Source of the DNA: Clostridiales bacterium
GTDB lineage: Bacteria; Bacillota; Clostridia; Saccharofermentanales; Saccharofermentanaceae
Assembly (NCBI GenBank): GCA_017428545.1
Contig: JAFRQR010000017.1
Location: 1-64,000 of the forward strand
Reading direction: 5' to 3'
DNA: 64,000 nucleotides
In this document: one piece after another, positions 26,399 through 38,173 of the stretch
Position numbering within the stretch: position 1 is the stretch's first letter
Layout of the letters: each line of letters starts with the position of its first letter
Notes under the pieces: generated by a model
Databases searched by the model: none
The model's input: the letters and a program-made list of their open reading frames with translations, nothing else
Told to the model about the DNA's origin: nothing
Position numbers and translations under genes: made by a program

Positions 26399-27276
26399 CA
26401 AACTGCCCCCATGACCCCGAAGTAACGGTCAAACAGTTCAAGGAAATACGGCTCGTACAGCAGGAAAAGCACTGTTCCGAATACCAGGAAAGGACCGAAT
26501 GCCAGGTAATCCGGGTCATCCGCAAAGTGCATCTCGCGCTTTTTCTTAATAAGGATCTTTCTGGCTTTTGCAGGATCCGGGCTCTCGCGGATCTCTTTTT
26601 CTTCTTTTGCGATCCTTATACGCTTCTTAATGACCATAGGAACAGCTACGACACCTGCCGTTACAAACGAAATGCAAACGACGAATATCAGGCCTTTAAG
26701 ACCGGAAAGAAGACCACAGAGGAAAAGGAGCTTAACGTCTCCCATACCCATGGCTTCGGCCTTGGCGATCGCGGAGGAAATAACCCCGACAAGAAGAAGG
26801 ATGCCACTGCCGATAAGAGCGGCAATGACACGGTTCAAAACGAAGTAATACCAGGCTTTATCGGATGCGATCCAAATGTTGCCTTCGACGAAATCGGAAA
26901 CAAAGTACAAAAGACCGATCGCGATGCTCAAAATGACGATCTGATCGGGGATAATGCGGTTTAAGGAGTCGGACATGATAATGACCGTAAAGCCCGGAAG
27001 TAAAAGAAGAAGCGCAGTCACGCGGATCCAGTTGCCACTGTAGAGGAAATCCGGATAGATCGCGTTACTGAAGAAGAACAAAACGGCGTAAATAACGGCG
27101 AAAATGGCGATGTGGTAGGTTTTCAGACGCTTGGCCCAGCGGACATTATCGGCTTTCGGATCAAAGTCATAATCCTGAAGCCAGGCTTCAGGCATCTTAT
27201 TGAACATGAAAAAAGCCGGAACGGCCATAAACGCTGCAATGAGCGTTAATACAATGGTTTGAGACGTTACTGTCAT
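26398..27276 (-). CDS. A24-type prepilin peptidase, membrane aspartyl protease
   Basis: A 292-residue polytopic membrane protein. The second catalytic motif GMGDVKLLFLCGL (GxGD) is clear near residue 185, and an earlier Asp in the IPDQIVILS region plausibly supplies the first. It lacks the N-terminal methyltransferase domain and zinc cysteines of full PilD enzymes, instead carrying about 90 residues with two helices. An ILIKKKREMHF cytoplasmic loop follows. I start at the ATG giving MTVTSQT because GGAGGGTGAT precedes it. It is first in an operon with the CPBP protease; no pilin genes are in view. Confidence 0.78.
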   Translation of the reverse strand: MTVTSQTIVLTLIAAFMAVPAFFMFNKMPEAWLQDYDFDPKADNVRWAKRLKTYHIAIFAVIYAVLFFFSNAIYPDFLYSGNWIRVTALLLLLPGFTVIIMSDSLNRIIPDQIVILSIAIGLLYFVSDFVEGNIWIASDKAWYYFVLNRVIAALIGSGILLLVGVISSAIAKAEAMGMGDVKLLFLCGLLSGLKGLIFVVCISFVTAGVVAVPMVIKKRIRIAKEEKEIRESPDPAKARKILIKKKREMHFADDPDYLAFGPFLVFGTVLFLLYEPYFLELFDRYFGVMGAV

Positions 27277-27317
27277 GATCACCCTCCACGGAATACTATA
27301 TATAATAATACTTTGAT

Positions 27318-27345
27318 TTGCACAAATTGTGAAGTCTGCTAAAAT
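27318..27345 (+). promoter_or_regulatory. Probable promoter of glgP
   Basis: TTGCAC at 27318-27323, a 16-base spacer and TAAAAT at 27340-27345, about 50 bases ahead of the glgP start in the divergent intergenic region. Confidence 0.55.
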
Positions 27346-27394
27346 AGCAAATGTGGTTTTAGACAAACCAATGGGGAAAAGGAGGTGCTACGTT

Positions 27395-30106
27395 ATGAGT
27401 GAACGTGCACAAAAGAAAGAAACACAGAAGACAGTAAAGAAAACCGCAACAGCTAAAAAGGCTGCTCCGGCCGCTAAGAAAGCACCGGCAAAGAAGGCAG
27501 CTACTACGGCAAAGGCGCCGGCAAAGAAAGCAGCTACAGCAAAGAAAGCCGCTTCTGCAGCAAAGGCTCCGGCCGCAAAAACCACTACTGCGAAAAAGGC
27601 TGCTCCTGCAAAGAAAGCTGCTACAGCTTCTAAAGCTACAGCAAAGAAGGCAGCTCCGGCCGCTAAAAAAGCACCGGCAAAGACTGCTGATCGCAAAAAG
27701 ATCGTGGTCCATCCGGAAAAAACACACAACATCACCGCACAGGAACTGCACGACATGGTTGCTTTCCAGGTCAAGTCCTGCTCCGGTAAGAGCGCCGATA
27801 AGGGTACGGCAAGAGATTACTGGCTGGCTCTTTCCCGTTCTATCGTCGAGATCATGGCAGATGACTGGGAAAAGACACGCGAGAAGTACGGTAAAGTCCG
27901 TCAGGCACATTACCTCTCTGCCGAGTTCCTGGTCGGCCGTTCCATGCTCAATAACCTCGTTAACCTTGGTATCTACGAGCAGGCCGTTGAAGCCATGAAG
28001 GGCTTCGGCATCAACCTGACAGATCTTCTTGAAGAAGAAACGGACGCAGCGCTCGGTAACGGCGGTCTTGGCCGTCTGGCAGCATGTTTCCTGGATTCCT
28101 GCGCTACACTGGATCTTCCGGTAACAGGTTACGGTATCCTTTACCGCTATGGTCTGTTCCGCCAGACATTTGAGAACGGTTTCCAGAGAGAACATCCGGA
28201 TTCCTGGATGGAGAACGGTTATCCGTTTGTTATCCCGAGATATGAGGATAAGATCCGCGTACACTTCAATGACTTTGACGTATGGGCGATCCCGTGCGAT
28301 ATGCCGATCACCGGCTACAATACACATAACGTAAACCGTCTGCGCCTTTGGAAGTGCGAACCGGCTCAGGAATTCGACTTCAATCTCTTTAACTCCCAGC
28401 GTTTCGATGACGCAGTGATCGAGAGAAACCGCGTAAACGATATTTTCCGAGTGCTTTACCCGAATGATACATCTTACGATGGTAAGGTGCTCCGTGTTCG
28501 TCAGCAGTATTTCTTCGTATCCGCTTCTCTGCAGGATATCGTAAGAAACTACAAGGCTGTTCACGGTAATGATTTCTCTAAGTTTGCCGAGCTCAACAGC
28601 ATTCAGCTCAACGATACCCACCCGGTTATCGGTATTCCGGAACTTATGCGTATCCTCGTCGACGAGAACGGCGTGAAGTGGGAAGATGCATGGGAGATCG
28701 TACGTCATACATTTGCTTATACGAACCACACCATCATGGCAGAGGCTCTCGAGAAGTGGGACTGCAATATCTTCCGCTTCCTGTTCCCGCGTATCTTCGA
28801 GATCGTCGAGGGCATCAACAACCAGCAGAGAGCCCAGTTCTTCGAGATGGGCATGTATTCCGAGCTTGTTGACCGTCTGTCGATCCTTTCCGACGGAAAA
28901 GTCCAGATGGCCTGGATGGCGATCTACGGTTCCTACTCCGTTAACGGTGTTGCGGCTCTGCATACCGAGATCCTGAAGAGAGATACTCTTAAAGAGTGGT
29001 ATGAGATCTATCCGGAGAAGTTCAGTAACAAGACAAACGGCGTTACTCCGAGAAGATGGCTGCGTGTCTGTGACCAGGATCTGGCGGCTCTCATTACCGA
29101 CCTTCTCGGCAGCGAGGACTGGGTAACGGATCTTGACCAGCTCAAGAAACTCGAAAAGTATGCAAACGACAAGAAGGTCATGGAGCGCTTCCTTAAGGTA
29201 AAGCGTGCCAATAAGGTCGCTCTTTGCAACTACCTCGAAAAGACCAAGGGCATCAAGGTTAATCCGGATTCTATCTTCGACGTACAGATCAAGCGTCTGC
29301 ATGAGTACAAGAGACAGCTTCTCAATGCGCTCTATGCACTGAACCTCTACGACAGAATTAAGGAAAATCCGAAGCTCGATATTCCGCCGGTAACCGTATT
29401 CTTCGGTGCAAAGGCAGCTCCTGGATATTTCCGTGCAAAGGCCATCATCAAGTTCATTAACGAGATCGCCAAGATGATCGACAACGATCCGGCAATGAAG
29501 GGCCGCCTGAAGGTCGTATTTATCGAGAACTATAACGTAAGTAACGGTGAAAAGCTCTTCCCGGCAGCAGATATCTCCGAGCAGATCTCTACAGCAGGTC
29601 TTGAGGCTTCCGGTACAGGTAACATGAAGTTCATGATGAACGGTGCCGTAACACTTGGTACATGGGACGGCGCGAATGTTGAGATCGCACAGTCCGTAGG
29701 TGATGACAATGTCTACATCTTCGGCTGCCGTGTAGAGGATATGGAAGCAACACGTGCTTACTATAACCCGAAGTGGCAGTATGAGAACATCCCGGGTCTG
29801 AAGAAGGCTCTGGACCGCCTTGTAGACGGTACTTTCAACGATGAAGGCACCGGAATGTTCCAGGATCTGTTCAACGGCCTTATCTACGGCAGCAACTGGC
29901 AGCCGGGCGACACCTACTATGTACTGGGTGACTTTGACGACTACAGAAAGACCAGAGATCAGGCGTATAAGGATTATGCAAACCGCATGGCCTGGGCGAA
30001 GAAGTGCTGGATCAACATCTGCAACTCCGGTAAGTTCTCTTCCGATAGAACGATCAGCGAGTATGCAAAGGGGATCTGGAAGATCAAACCGGCTAAGATC
30101 AAGTAA
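27395..30106 (+). CDS. glgP: Glycogen/maltodextrin phosphorylase with histone-H1-like N-terminal tail
   Basis: A 903-residue PLP enzyme that releases glucose-1-phosphate from glycogen or maltodextrin. The catalytic body starts near residue 105 and has about 800 residues, the usual bacterial length. It includes the PLP lysine in EASGTGNMKFMMNG and the ALGNGGLGRLAACFLDS segment. The first 100 residues are a low-complexity tail with 40 Ala, 28 Lys and almost no acidic residues, built from AKKAA and PAKK units like histone H1 or bacterial HctB tails. The start ATG follows AAGGAGGTG. The gene stands alone, without other glg genes. The tail is the oddity; enzyme identity is secure. Confidence 0.95.
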   Translation: MSERAQKKETQKTVKKTATAKKAAPAAKKAPAKKAATTAKAPAKKAATAKKAASAAKAPAAKTTTAKKAAPAKKAATASKATAKKAAPAAKKAPAKTADRKKIVVHPEKTHNITAQELHDMVAFQVKSCSGKSADKGTARDYWLALSRSIVEIMADDWEKTREKYGKVRQAHYLSAEFLVGRSMLNNLVNLGIYEQAVEAMKGFGINLTDLLEEETDAALGNGGLGRLAACFLDSCATLDLPVTGYGILYRYGLFRQTFENGFQREHPDSWMENGYPFVIPRYEDKIRVHFNDFDVWAIPCDMPITGYNTHNVNRLRLWKCEPAQEFDFNLFNSQRFDDAVIERNRVNDIFRVLYPNDTSYDGKVLRVRQQYFFVSASLQDIVRNYKAVHGNDFSKFAELNSIQLNDTHPVIGIPELMRILVDENGVKWEDAWEIVRHTFAYTNHTIMAEALEKWDCNIFRFLFPRIFEIVEGINNQQRAQFFEMGMYSELVDRLSILSDGKVQMAWMAIYGSYSVNGVAALHTEILKRDTLKEWYEIYPEKFSNKTNGVTPRRWLRVCDQDLAALITDLLGSEDWVTDLDQLKKLEKYANDKKVMERFLKVKRANKVALCNYLEKTKGIKVNPDSIFDVQIKRLHEYKRQLLNALYALNLYDRIKENPKLDIPPVTVFFGAKAAPGYFRAKAIIKFINEIAKMIDNDPAMKGRLKVVFIENYNVSNGEKLFPAADISEQISTAGLEASGTGNMKFMMNGAVTLGTWDGANVEIAQSVGDDNVYIFGCRVEDMEATRAYYNPKWQYENIPGLKKALDRLVDGTFNDEGTGMFQDLFNGLIYGSNWQPGDTYYVLGDFDDYRKTRDQAYKDYANRMAWAKKCWINICNSGKFSSDRTISEYAKGIWKIKPAKIK

Positions 30107-30228
30107 GCAAGCTATATAGAATTCAAAAGGCGGGAATCTTTCTCGTGCTGTCCTCGGCGCTATGCGCCTGCGGAGGCACTTCGAAATGATTTCCGCCTTT
30201 TTTTATTTCGCTTGCTTACTTGATCTTA
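30094..30228. repeat. Long nested inverted repeat overlapping the 3' end of glgP
   Basis: A perfect 19-base inverted repeat joins 30094-30112 (TAAGATCAAGTAAGCAAGC, including the glgP stop) to 30210-30228. Inside lies a 14-pair stem (30125-30138 with 30188-30201, one wobble), and inside that a GC-rich hairpin with GGCGC/GCGCC. It separates convergent genes. Confidence 0.8.
30125..30205 (+). terminator. Intrinsic terminator of glgP within the inverted repeat
   Basis: The stem AAAAGGCGGGAATC / GATTTCCGCCTTTT is followed by a run of T to 30204. The opposite strand also ends in TTTT, so it may serve the convergent phosphoesterase gene too. Confidence 0.75.
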
Positions 30229-30268
30229 CGTGGCTGTGATCGGGGGAGGCACGGCGAAGGGGTTTTTG

Positions 30269-31156
30269 TCAGATGTGGAACTTGAGGATATGGATCTCGG
30301 GGCGGGCGAAGAGGCGGATCGGCAGGAAGCCGCATCCGACGCCTTTACTGATGAATCCTTTATAGCTTCGGAATTGGAATTCGCCTGAAAGGATGCCCTC
30401 TTCGCGGGCGATCCTGTCTTCTCTGAAGATCCGGAATTCGAGATTCCCGGGGAGGTGTACCTGGCCTCCGTGAAGATGTCCGGAGAGCATGTAGTCGAAG
30501 GGGAGATCTTTCTCGTTGCTGTTTGAACGGTCGGGGAGCTCGTAAGTATAGTCCGGGTTATGTACAAGTAAAAGGCGGAATCCGTCGAAACTACTGAATT
30601 CAGAGGGAACCGTTCCCCAGGGACGGTTTCCTCTTTCGCTGTCGGCGATCCCGCAGACGGCTATCTTAGCGGCGCCTGGAAGTTCCTTCCAGTTGTCGTC
30701 GAGAAGGAGGACACCCATCTTTTCGTAGTCGGCTTTTTCCAGTTGCCAGTCGTGGTTTCCGTGGACCGCGATCAGGTCGATGTTCTTTTCCGAAAGAAGG
30801 GCAGAGATCTCAGTAAGGAGCCTTGTATCCGAAGAATGAACGTTTCTGTGATGCACGCAGTCACCACCGAAAAGCACCACATCACAGTGCTTTTCGATAA
30901 AATGGCGCGCGATCCATTTCGGAGAGCGTAGACAGCCGATCCCGTGTGAGTCCGAGAAAAAGCCGATCTTTATCTCTTTGGTGTCTTTTCTGTTTTTGTT
31001 TGTCGGGTAAATATCGCGGATATCCACCTTTACGAGGGCGGCGGAAAGGACCATGAATGCGACGAAAAGGATGCCGAGGGATACTAAACCGAGAAAGATC
31101 TCAAGAAGGGGGATCTTAAGCGAAAAGATCGTGGCGGTATAAAGAAAACGGTGCAT
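30269..31156 (-). CDS. Membrane-anchored calcineurin-like metallophosphoesterase
   Basis: A 295-residue phosphoesterase. One or two N-terminal hydrophobic segments (about residues 8-45) anchor a domain with all dimetal motifs: FFSDSHG, GGDCVH, GNHDW and, near the end, SGHLHGGQ. This matches the YkuE-like group of membrane-associated phosphoesterases. The first D of the usual DxH is kept as D-S-H. I start at the ATG giving MHRFLYTAT; an ATG 75 bases upstream is possible but has no ribosome site. The substrate is unknown; lipid-linked phosphates are possible for this group. Confidence 0.85.
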   Translation of the reverse strand: MHRFLYTATIFSLKIPLLEIFLGLVSLGILFVAFMVLSAALVKVDIRDIYPTNKNRKDTKEIKIGFFSDSHGIGCLRSPKWIARHFIEKHCDVVLFGGDCVHHRNVHSSDTRLLTEISALLSEKNIDLIAVHGNHDWQLEKADYEKMGVLLLDDNWKELPGAAKIAVCGIADSERGNRPWGTVPSEFSSFDGFRLLLVHNPDYTYELPDRSNSNEKDLPFDYMLSGHLHGGQVHLPGNLEFRIFREDRIAREEGILSGEFQFRSYKGFISKGVGCGFLPIRLFARPEIHILKFHI

Positions 31157-31305
31157 GGAAGATGGTTCTTTTTCCTTTCGCGAGAATTGCTCTTTTAAGT
31201 ATATATATAATAGCATATATGGTATAATCATGAGGTATTACAAAGAAATGGTTCGCGCGAGGGGCTTTTTCCCCGTCGGAAACGCGTGAAGGAAGGAAGT
31301 AGAAT

Positions 31306-31542
31306 ATGCCTGAAATTAAGTCTGAAGTCGTTAAGGAGATCGGTATCCTTTCGACAAGTAAATCTAACTGGAACCGTGAAGTTAATATCATCCGCTGGAA
31401 TGACGGTAAGCCGAAGCTGGATATCCGTGACTGGGCTCCGGAGCACGAGCGTGCCGGTAAGGGCATTACCCTGACGGCAGAGGAAGTCGCTGTTCTTAAG
31501 GAACTGCTCGCGGACTACGATCCGTACGAATTCGAAGAGTAA
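31306..31542 (+). CDS. YdbC/PC4-like single-stranded nucleic-acid-binding protein
   Basis: A 78-residue protein resembling the PC4 coactivator fold (YdbC family). The pattern is four beta strands with NREVNIIRWNDGKPKLDIRDWAP as the central basic part, then GKGITLTAEEVAVLKELL as the single helix. Bacterial homologues bind ssDNA and may act in transcription or repair. A strong AAGGAAGG site precedes the ATG. It lies 26 bases upstream of a membrane protein gene leading towards ligA. Confidence 0.8.
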   Translation: MPEIKSEVVKEIGILSTSKSNWNREVNIIRWNDGKPKLDIRDWAPEHERAGKGITLTAEEVAVLKELLADYDPYEFEE

Positions 31543-31568
31543 TTATTTGTATCTGAAAGGCTAAAGCC

Positions 31569-34846
<3,278 letters not shown>

Positions 34847-34850
<4 letters not shown>

Positions 34851-35257
34851 GCTATTTCTGGGCAAATCTGGCGGGACATCTTCTGATTACCCTGATCCTT
34901 TTGATCGTTTTCCTGTGGACTGTCAAAAATACCCGGCAAAACCGCTGGAAACACGGGTATCTGATCTTTCTGCAGGTCGCTTTGCTCATCGTTCTTTTGG
35001 TGCAGATGGGGCTTTACTCGATTCCGAGGCTTCTGGATACGACGACGGTTCTCCGTTCTTCTTACCGCATGAGCAGCGGTAAGATCGAGTCTGTCAGCCA
35101 GTTTAAGGACAGAATCGTGATCGATGGCACGAGTTACTATATCAATCCGTTTTCTTTTGAATTGAAGGTGGGCGATGAGGTGACGGTAAAATATACACCG
35201 TATGCGCATTATGCCTATTCTTTGGAACTTGAAGAGGACGATAACAGCGTCGGCTGA
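34847..35257 (+). CDS. Small membrane protein with C-terminal soluble domain, unknown function
   Basis: A 136-residue protein with two N-terminal membrane helices (about residues 6-25 and 40-62). A soluble beta-rich domain follows (about 70-130) and the C-terminus is acidic. I do not recognise a family. It overlaps the cyclo-ligase gene by 4 bases and closes the ligA transcription unit. The soluble part (SVSQFKDRIVIDGTSYYINP, then VGDEVTVKYTPY) resembles a small beta-barrel, perhaps OB-like. Confidence 0.6.
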
Positions 35258-35354
35258 GTTCTTTTCAAATTGTTTTCATAACTACTCATATATCATATTG
35301 ATTGCCTTGATCCTTCCGTGATTTAATACAGAAAAAAGTCGGGAGGGATGAGAG

Positions 35355-35951
35355 ATGACTATCTACAGAACGAATATTGCCGAGGTTGCTTCTTCTTCCG
35401 TACGGTATTCGAAAAATGAATTCGGATTTTATATCGCCTGTGATGACCGGTCGATCCTGAAGTGTATTAATTCGATGCTTCTCGATAATGGTATGGTGGG
35501 TTTAAGTGATACCGAAGGGAAAGTCCATTATCTGATCGATGGAAGGCGTGGTGGGAACTATGTGCTCGGACGGGTGAAAGAGAAGGTCCTGACGCTTCGG
35601 GAACCGGCTCCGTCAGATAACGGATATGAAGATGCGATCGTTTATCGGGCGATCGATTCCGTCATGAAAAGATACGGATTTATGGATACGCTTTCCGGTA
35701 CCAGGATCCTTCGATATCTGCTGTTCCGTCTATATCGCGACCCGAAACTTCTGAAAAGCGCCGTGAAGTGCCTCTATCCGCTGGCCAGAGCGGAGTTTCA
35801 GATGTCTCCTGCCCAGGTGGAGAGAAATCTGCGGTATGCGATCAGGAAATGTCCGAAACTGAAAGAGGAGACCAGGGTGATCATGATACTTAGAAAGCTC
35901 CACGATAAGACGATGGAAGAAGTTTTGTCCAGATACGGGAGAGCCTATTAG
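35355..35951 (+). CDS. Stand-alone protein with Spo0A C-terminal-like DNA-binding domain
   Basis: A 198-residue protein. Residues about 95-190 resemble the Spo0A effector domain. LSGTRILRYLLFRLYRDP corresponds to the Spo0A KGYQYLREAIMLVYNDP region, then LYPLARAEFQMSPAQVERNLRYAI corresponds to the recognition-helix part IAKKFNTTPSRVERAIRHAI. The N-terminal 90 residues are not a phosphoacceptor receiver: there is no DD/D/K pattern, and the beta-rich segment is unlike known domains. A GGGAGGGATGAGAG site precedes the ATG. It is likely a transcription factor, possibly sporulation-related. The homology is judged by eye. Confidence 0.65.
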   Translation: MTIYRTNIAEVASSSVRYSKNEFGFYIACDDRSILKCINSMLLDNGMVGLSDTEGKVHYLIDGRRGGNYVLGRVKEKVLTLREPAPSDNGYEDAIVYRAIDSVMKRYGFMDTLSGTRILRYLLFRLYRDPKLLKSAVKCLYPLARAEFQMSPAQVERNLRYAIRKCPKLKEETRVIMILRKLHDKTMEEVLSRYGRAY

Positions 35952-35959
35952 AACAAAAA

Positions 35960-35991
35960 AGAACCGTCTCGGAAGAGACGGTTCTGATTAA
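35960..35991 (-). terminator. Intrinsic terminator of the HU gene
   Basis: A perfect 11-base stem AGAACCGTCTC / GAGACGGTTCT with a four-base loop (35960-35985). On the minus strand it is followed by TTTTTTG, so it terminates the HU transcript between the convergent genes. Confidence 0.85.
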
Positions 35992-36009
35992 GTCTACTTA
36001 AGCAATTAA

Positions 36010-36300
36010 TTACTTCTTGTTGACCTTGTCCTTCAGACCCTTACCAGCCTTGAAAACAGGAGCCTTGGAAGCAGGAATGTTGATAACTTCCTTTGTGCTC
36101 GGGTTTCTGCCCTTGCGAGCAGCGCGCTTCTTTGTCTCGAATGTACCGAAACCAACGAGAACAACCTTCTCCGGCTTCTTAGCAGCGAGAGCGTCGCCGA
36201 TAGCATCGAGAGTAGCGTTGATAGCTGCCTCAGCCTGCTTCTTTGTCATGTTTGTTTTCTTTGCAACTGCATCAATAAGTTCTGATTTATTCATTTTCAT
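36010..36300 (-). CDS. HU-family DNA-binding protein
   Basis: A 96-residue nucleoid protein that bends and compacts DNA. It begins MKMNKSELIDAVAKKTNMTKK and shows the HU signature GFGTFETKKRAARKGRNPST, with the DNA-contacting arm ending in the Pro of INIPA. The C-terminus is Lys-rich, as is common. GGAGG lies close upstream. It has its own strong promoter and terminator and is a single-gene unit, consistent with a highly expressed protein. Confidence 0.97.
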   Translation of the reverse strand: MKMNKSELIDAVAKKTNMTKKQAEAAINATLDAIGDALAAKKPEKVVLVGFGTFETKKRAARKGRNPSTKEVINIPASKAPVFKAGKGLKDKVNKK

Positions 36301-36329
36301 TGCCTCCTTCAGGGCTTTATTTCAAAGTT

Positions 36330-36358
36330 ATTATGTACGTCAAATCGCCTATTGTCAA
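36330..36358 (-). promoter_or_regulatory. Consensus sigma-A promoter of the HU gene
   Basis: On the minus strand, TTGACA (36353-36358), a 17-base spacer and CATAAT (36330-36335), about 30 bases before the HU start. Confidence 0.8.
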
Positions 36359-36434
36359 GGCTTTTTTCGTTTTTTCGTCAAAAAACGAAAACAAGCATAT
36401 TATTTTATTTTGTCAAGATGCTTTTCTATTTTAT

Positions 36435-37772
36435 TTAAATATCCATTTCCTCAAAAGCACTCAATCCTTTTGCCGGTTCCGCTCGGTTATCACCATGTTT
36501 GACGAAGTACATCGTGCAAAAACTCAAAAACGCAAAAAGTGCGGCGTAAGGGAAAAGAACTTTATAACTGACGTGCTTGAGCAAAGCACCTGCAAGTACC
36601 GGAGTTACTACCTGTGCGCTCATTGAAGCAGTGTAATAGTATCCGGTGAATTTGCCCGTATCAGCACCGCTGCACATCTCCACGCACATCGGAAGCGAAT
36701 TGACGTTGATCAATGCCCAGGCGGCACCTACGATGAAAAAGTCGATATACATCGTGAAAAGCGCGCTGTCGTGGCCGCTTGTGGTGATGAAGTACGCAAA
36801 TACGAAGCAAAGACCGAAGGAGAAAGTGCCGATCTGTATGGTCTTTTTTCTTCCGATCTTCGAGGCCAGGATGCCGGCGGGGATAAAACAGATGATCGCG
36901 CCGATGTTGGTGACCAGAAAACATGTCGAAGCAAAGCCGAGGTTTTTATTCATCAGCGTAGAACAGTAGGTGGTAAACCATGTGGTCAGTGCATTGTATG
37001 CGAAATACCAAAGGGCGACCGATGCCAGAAGGAAAAGCATGGACCGAAGGACGGGGCGTGGGAGCTTGCTGTGCTTGCCGTCGGTCTTTTCGGTCAGATC
37101 CCATTCCGGGTGTTCTTTTTCGATCTTTTCGTTTTCTTTCGACCATTTCGGCTCTCTTACGGTCAGGAACATGATGCCGACGGCGATGAACATAAGGGCG
37201 GAGATAAAGACGAAGAGCGGCTGGTAATTGACGTGGTCCAGTGCTTTTGTCTTGGATTCGGGATACATAAGGGCCGAAAAGATCAGATAGATGATCCCGC
37301 CGAGGGCGCCCATCAGGTTGATGATCGCATTTCCCCGGGAGCGCAGCGGCTTGGGGGTAATGTCCGGCATCAGGGCAACAGAAGGCGAGCGGAAAACGGA
37401 CATGGCCACAAGTAGAAGCCCGAGCGTGATGGTAAACGATATGAACTTAAACTGCGACGGGGACGACGCATAACTGTTGTCAAAGAAAGGAAGAAGGTTA
37501 GTGAGGATGACGGCGATGCCTGTTCCGAAAAGGATATAGGGCATTCTTTTACCGATCCCGGTATTTGTCTTATCGGAAATCTTACCGAATAAAGGCAGAA
37601 GGAACAGCGCCAGGATGTTGTCGGAGGCCATGATCGCGCCGGTCACGCTCTCACTTAAGTGAAAGGTGTTTCCGAGGATCAAGGGAAGGACGTTATCGTA
37701 CATCTGCCAGAAGGCTGTGATGGCGAGAAAAGCAAGTCCGGAGAGGAGAGTACGTCTGTAGTTGAGTTTCAT
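36435..37772 (-). CDS. MFS transporter (GPH/SLC45-like sugar carrier type)
   Basis: A 445-residue 12-helix transporter of the major facilitator superfamily. The first loop after helix 2 has FGKISDKTNTGIGKRMPYI, like the loop motif of GPH and SLC45 sugar carriers, and a central cytoplasmic loop is acidic/Lys-rich. The N-terminus MKLNYRRTLLSGLAFLAITAFWQ fits cation:sugar symporters. The gene is alone, with a GGAGG site upstream. The substrate is unproven, with oligosaccharides most likely by family. Confidence 0.85.
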   Translation of the reverse strand: MKLNYRRTLLSGLAFLAITAFWQMYDNVLPLILGNTFHLSESVTGAIMASDNILALFLLPLFGKISDKTNTGIGKRMPYILFGTGIAVILTNLLPFFDNSYASSPSQFKFISFTITLGLLLVAMSVFRSPSVALMPDITPKPLRSRGNAIINLMGALGGIIYLIFSALMYPESKTKALDHVNYQPLFVFISALMFIAVGIMFLTVREPKWSKENEKIEKEHPEWDLTEKTDGKHSKLPRPVLRSMLFLLASVALWYFAYNALTTWFTTYCSTLMNKNLGFASTCFLVTNIGAIICFIPAGILASKIGRKKTIQIGTFSFGLCFVFAYFITTSGHDSALFTMYIDFFIVGAAWALINVNSLPMCVEMCSGADTGKFTGYYYTASMSAQVVTPVLAGALLKHVSYKVLFPYAALFAFLSFCTMYFVKHGDNRAEPAKGLSAFEEMDI

Positions 37773-37839
37773 GCAGGCCTCCTGATGCTTGGTCTTATAT
37801 AATCACTATATCATGAAATTTTCTGTCAAAAAATCAAAA

Positions 37840-37868
37840 TTGAAATCTGACCTAAGTCATGGTAATGT
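37840..37868 (+). promoter_or_regulatory. Probable promoter of the DUF1858 gene
   Basis: TTGAAA at 37840-37845, a 17-base spacer and TAATGT at 37863-37868, about 40 bases before the start codon. Confidence 0.55.
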
Positions 37869-37908
37869 ACTTATGTAAGAAAAAGAATTACCATCGGAGG
37901 AAAAAGAT

Positions 37909-38106
37909 ATGGCTATTACTAAAGATATGATCATCGCAGAAGTTCTCAATGAGCATCAGGAGCTCGTTCCTGTATTCATGAACAGCGGTCTGCACTGCCT
38001 GGGCTGCGCTATGGCTCACGGCGAGTCCATCGAAGAAGCTTGTGCCGTACACGGTCTGGACTGTGATGCACTGGTTTCCGCACTGAATGTGGCTCTTGGC
38101 GAGTAA
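37909..38106 (+). CDS. DUF1858-domain protein
   Basis: A 65-residue single-domain DUF1858 protein. It begins with the typical VLNEHQELVPVFMNSGLHCLGC pattern (split across residues 12-33), with the CxxC cysteines C30 and C33 in a small helical bundle. The domain often accompanies hybrid-cluster or redox proteins and is thought to bind a metal or partner. GGAGG precedes the ATG. It is a single-gene unit with its own terminator. The function is not established. Confidence 0.85.
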   Translation: MAITKDMIIAEVLNEHQELVPVFMNSGLHCLGCAMAHGESIEEACAVHGLDCDALVSALNVALGE

Positions 38107-38141
38107 GCCCGGTCAATTAACTGATTATCAGACAAATGAAA

Positions 38142-38173
38142 AAGAACTGCTTGAGATAGCAGTTCTTTTTTTA
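38142..38173 (+). terminator. Intrinsic terminator of the DUF1858 gene
   Basis: AAGAACTGC / GCAGTTCTT with an eight-base loop, then a T run reaching the stop codon of the convergent histidine kinase gene. Confidence 0.85.

Noticed and set aside
27359-29302. 647-codon open frame antisense to glgP
   Set aside because: Shadow of the phosphorylase gene; the Cys/Phe/Arg-rich end is simply the reverse complement of the Lys/Ala repeats.
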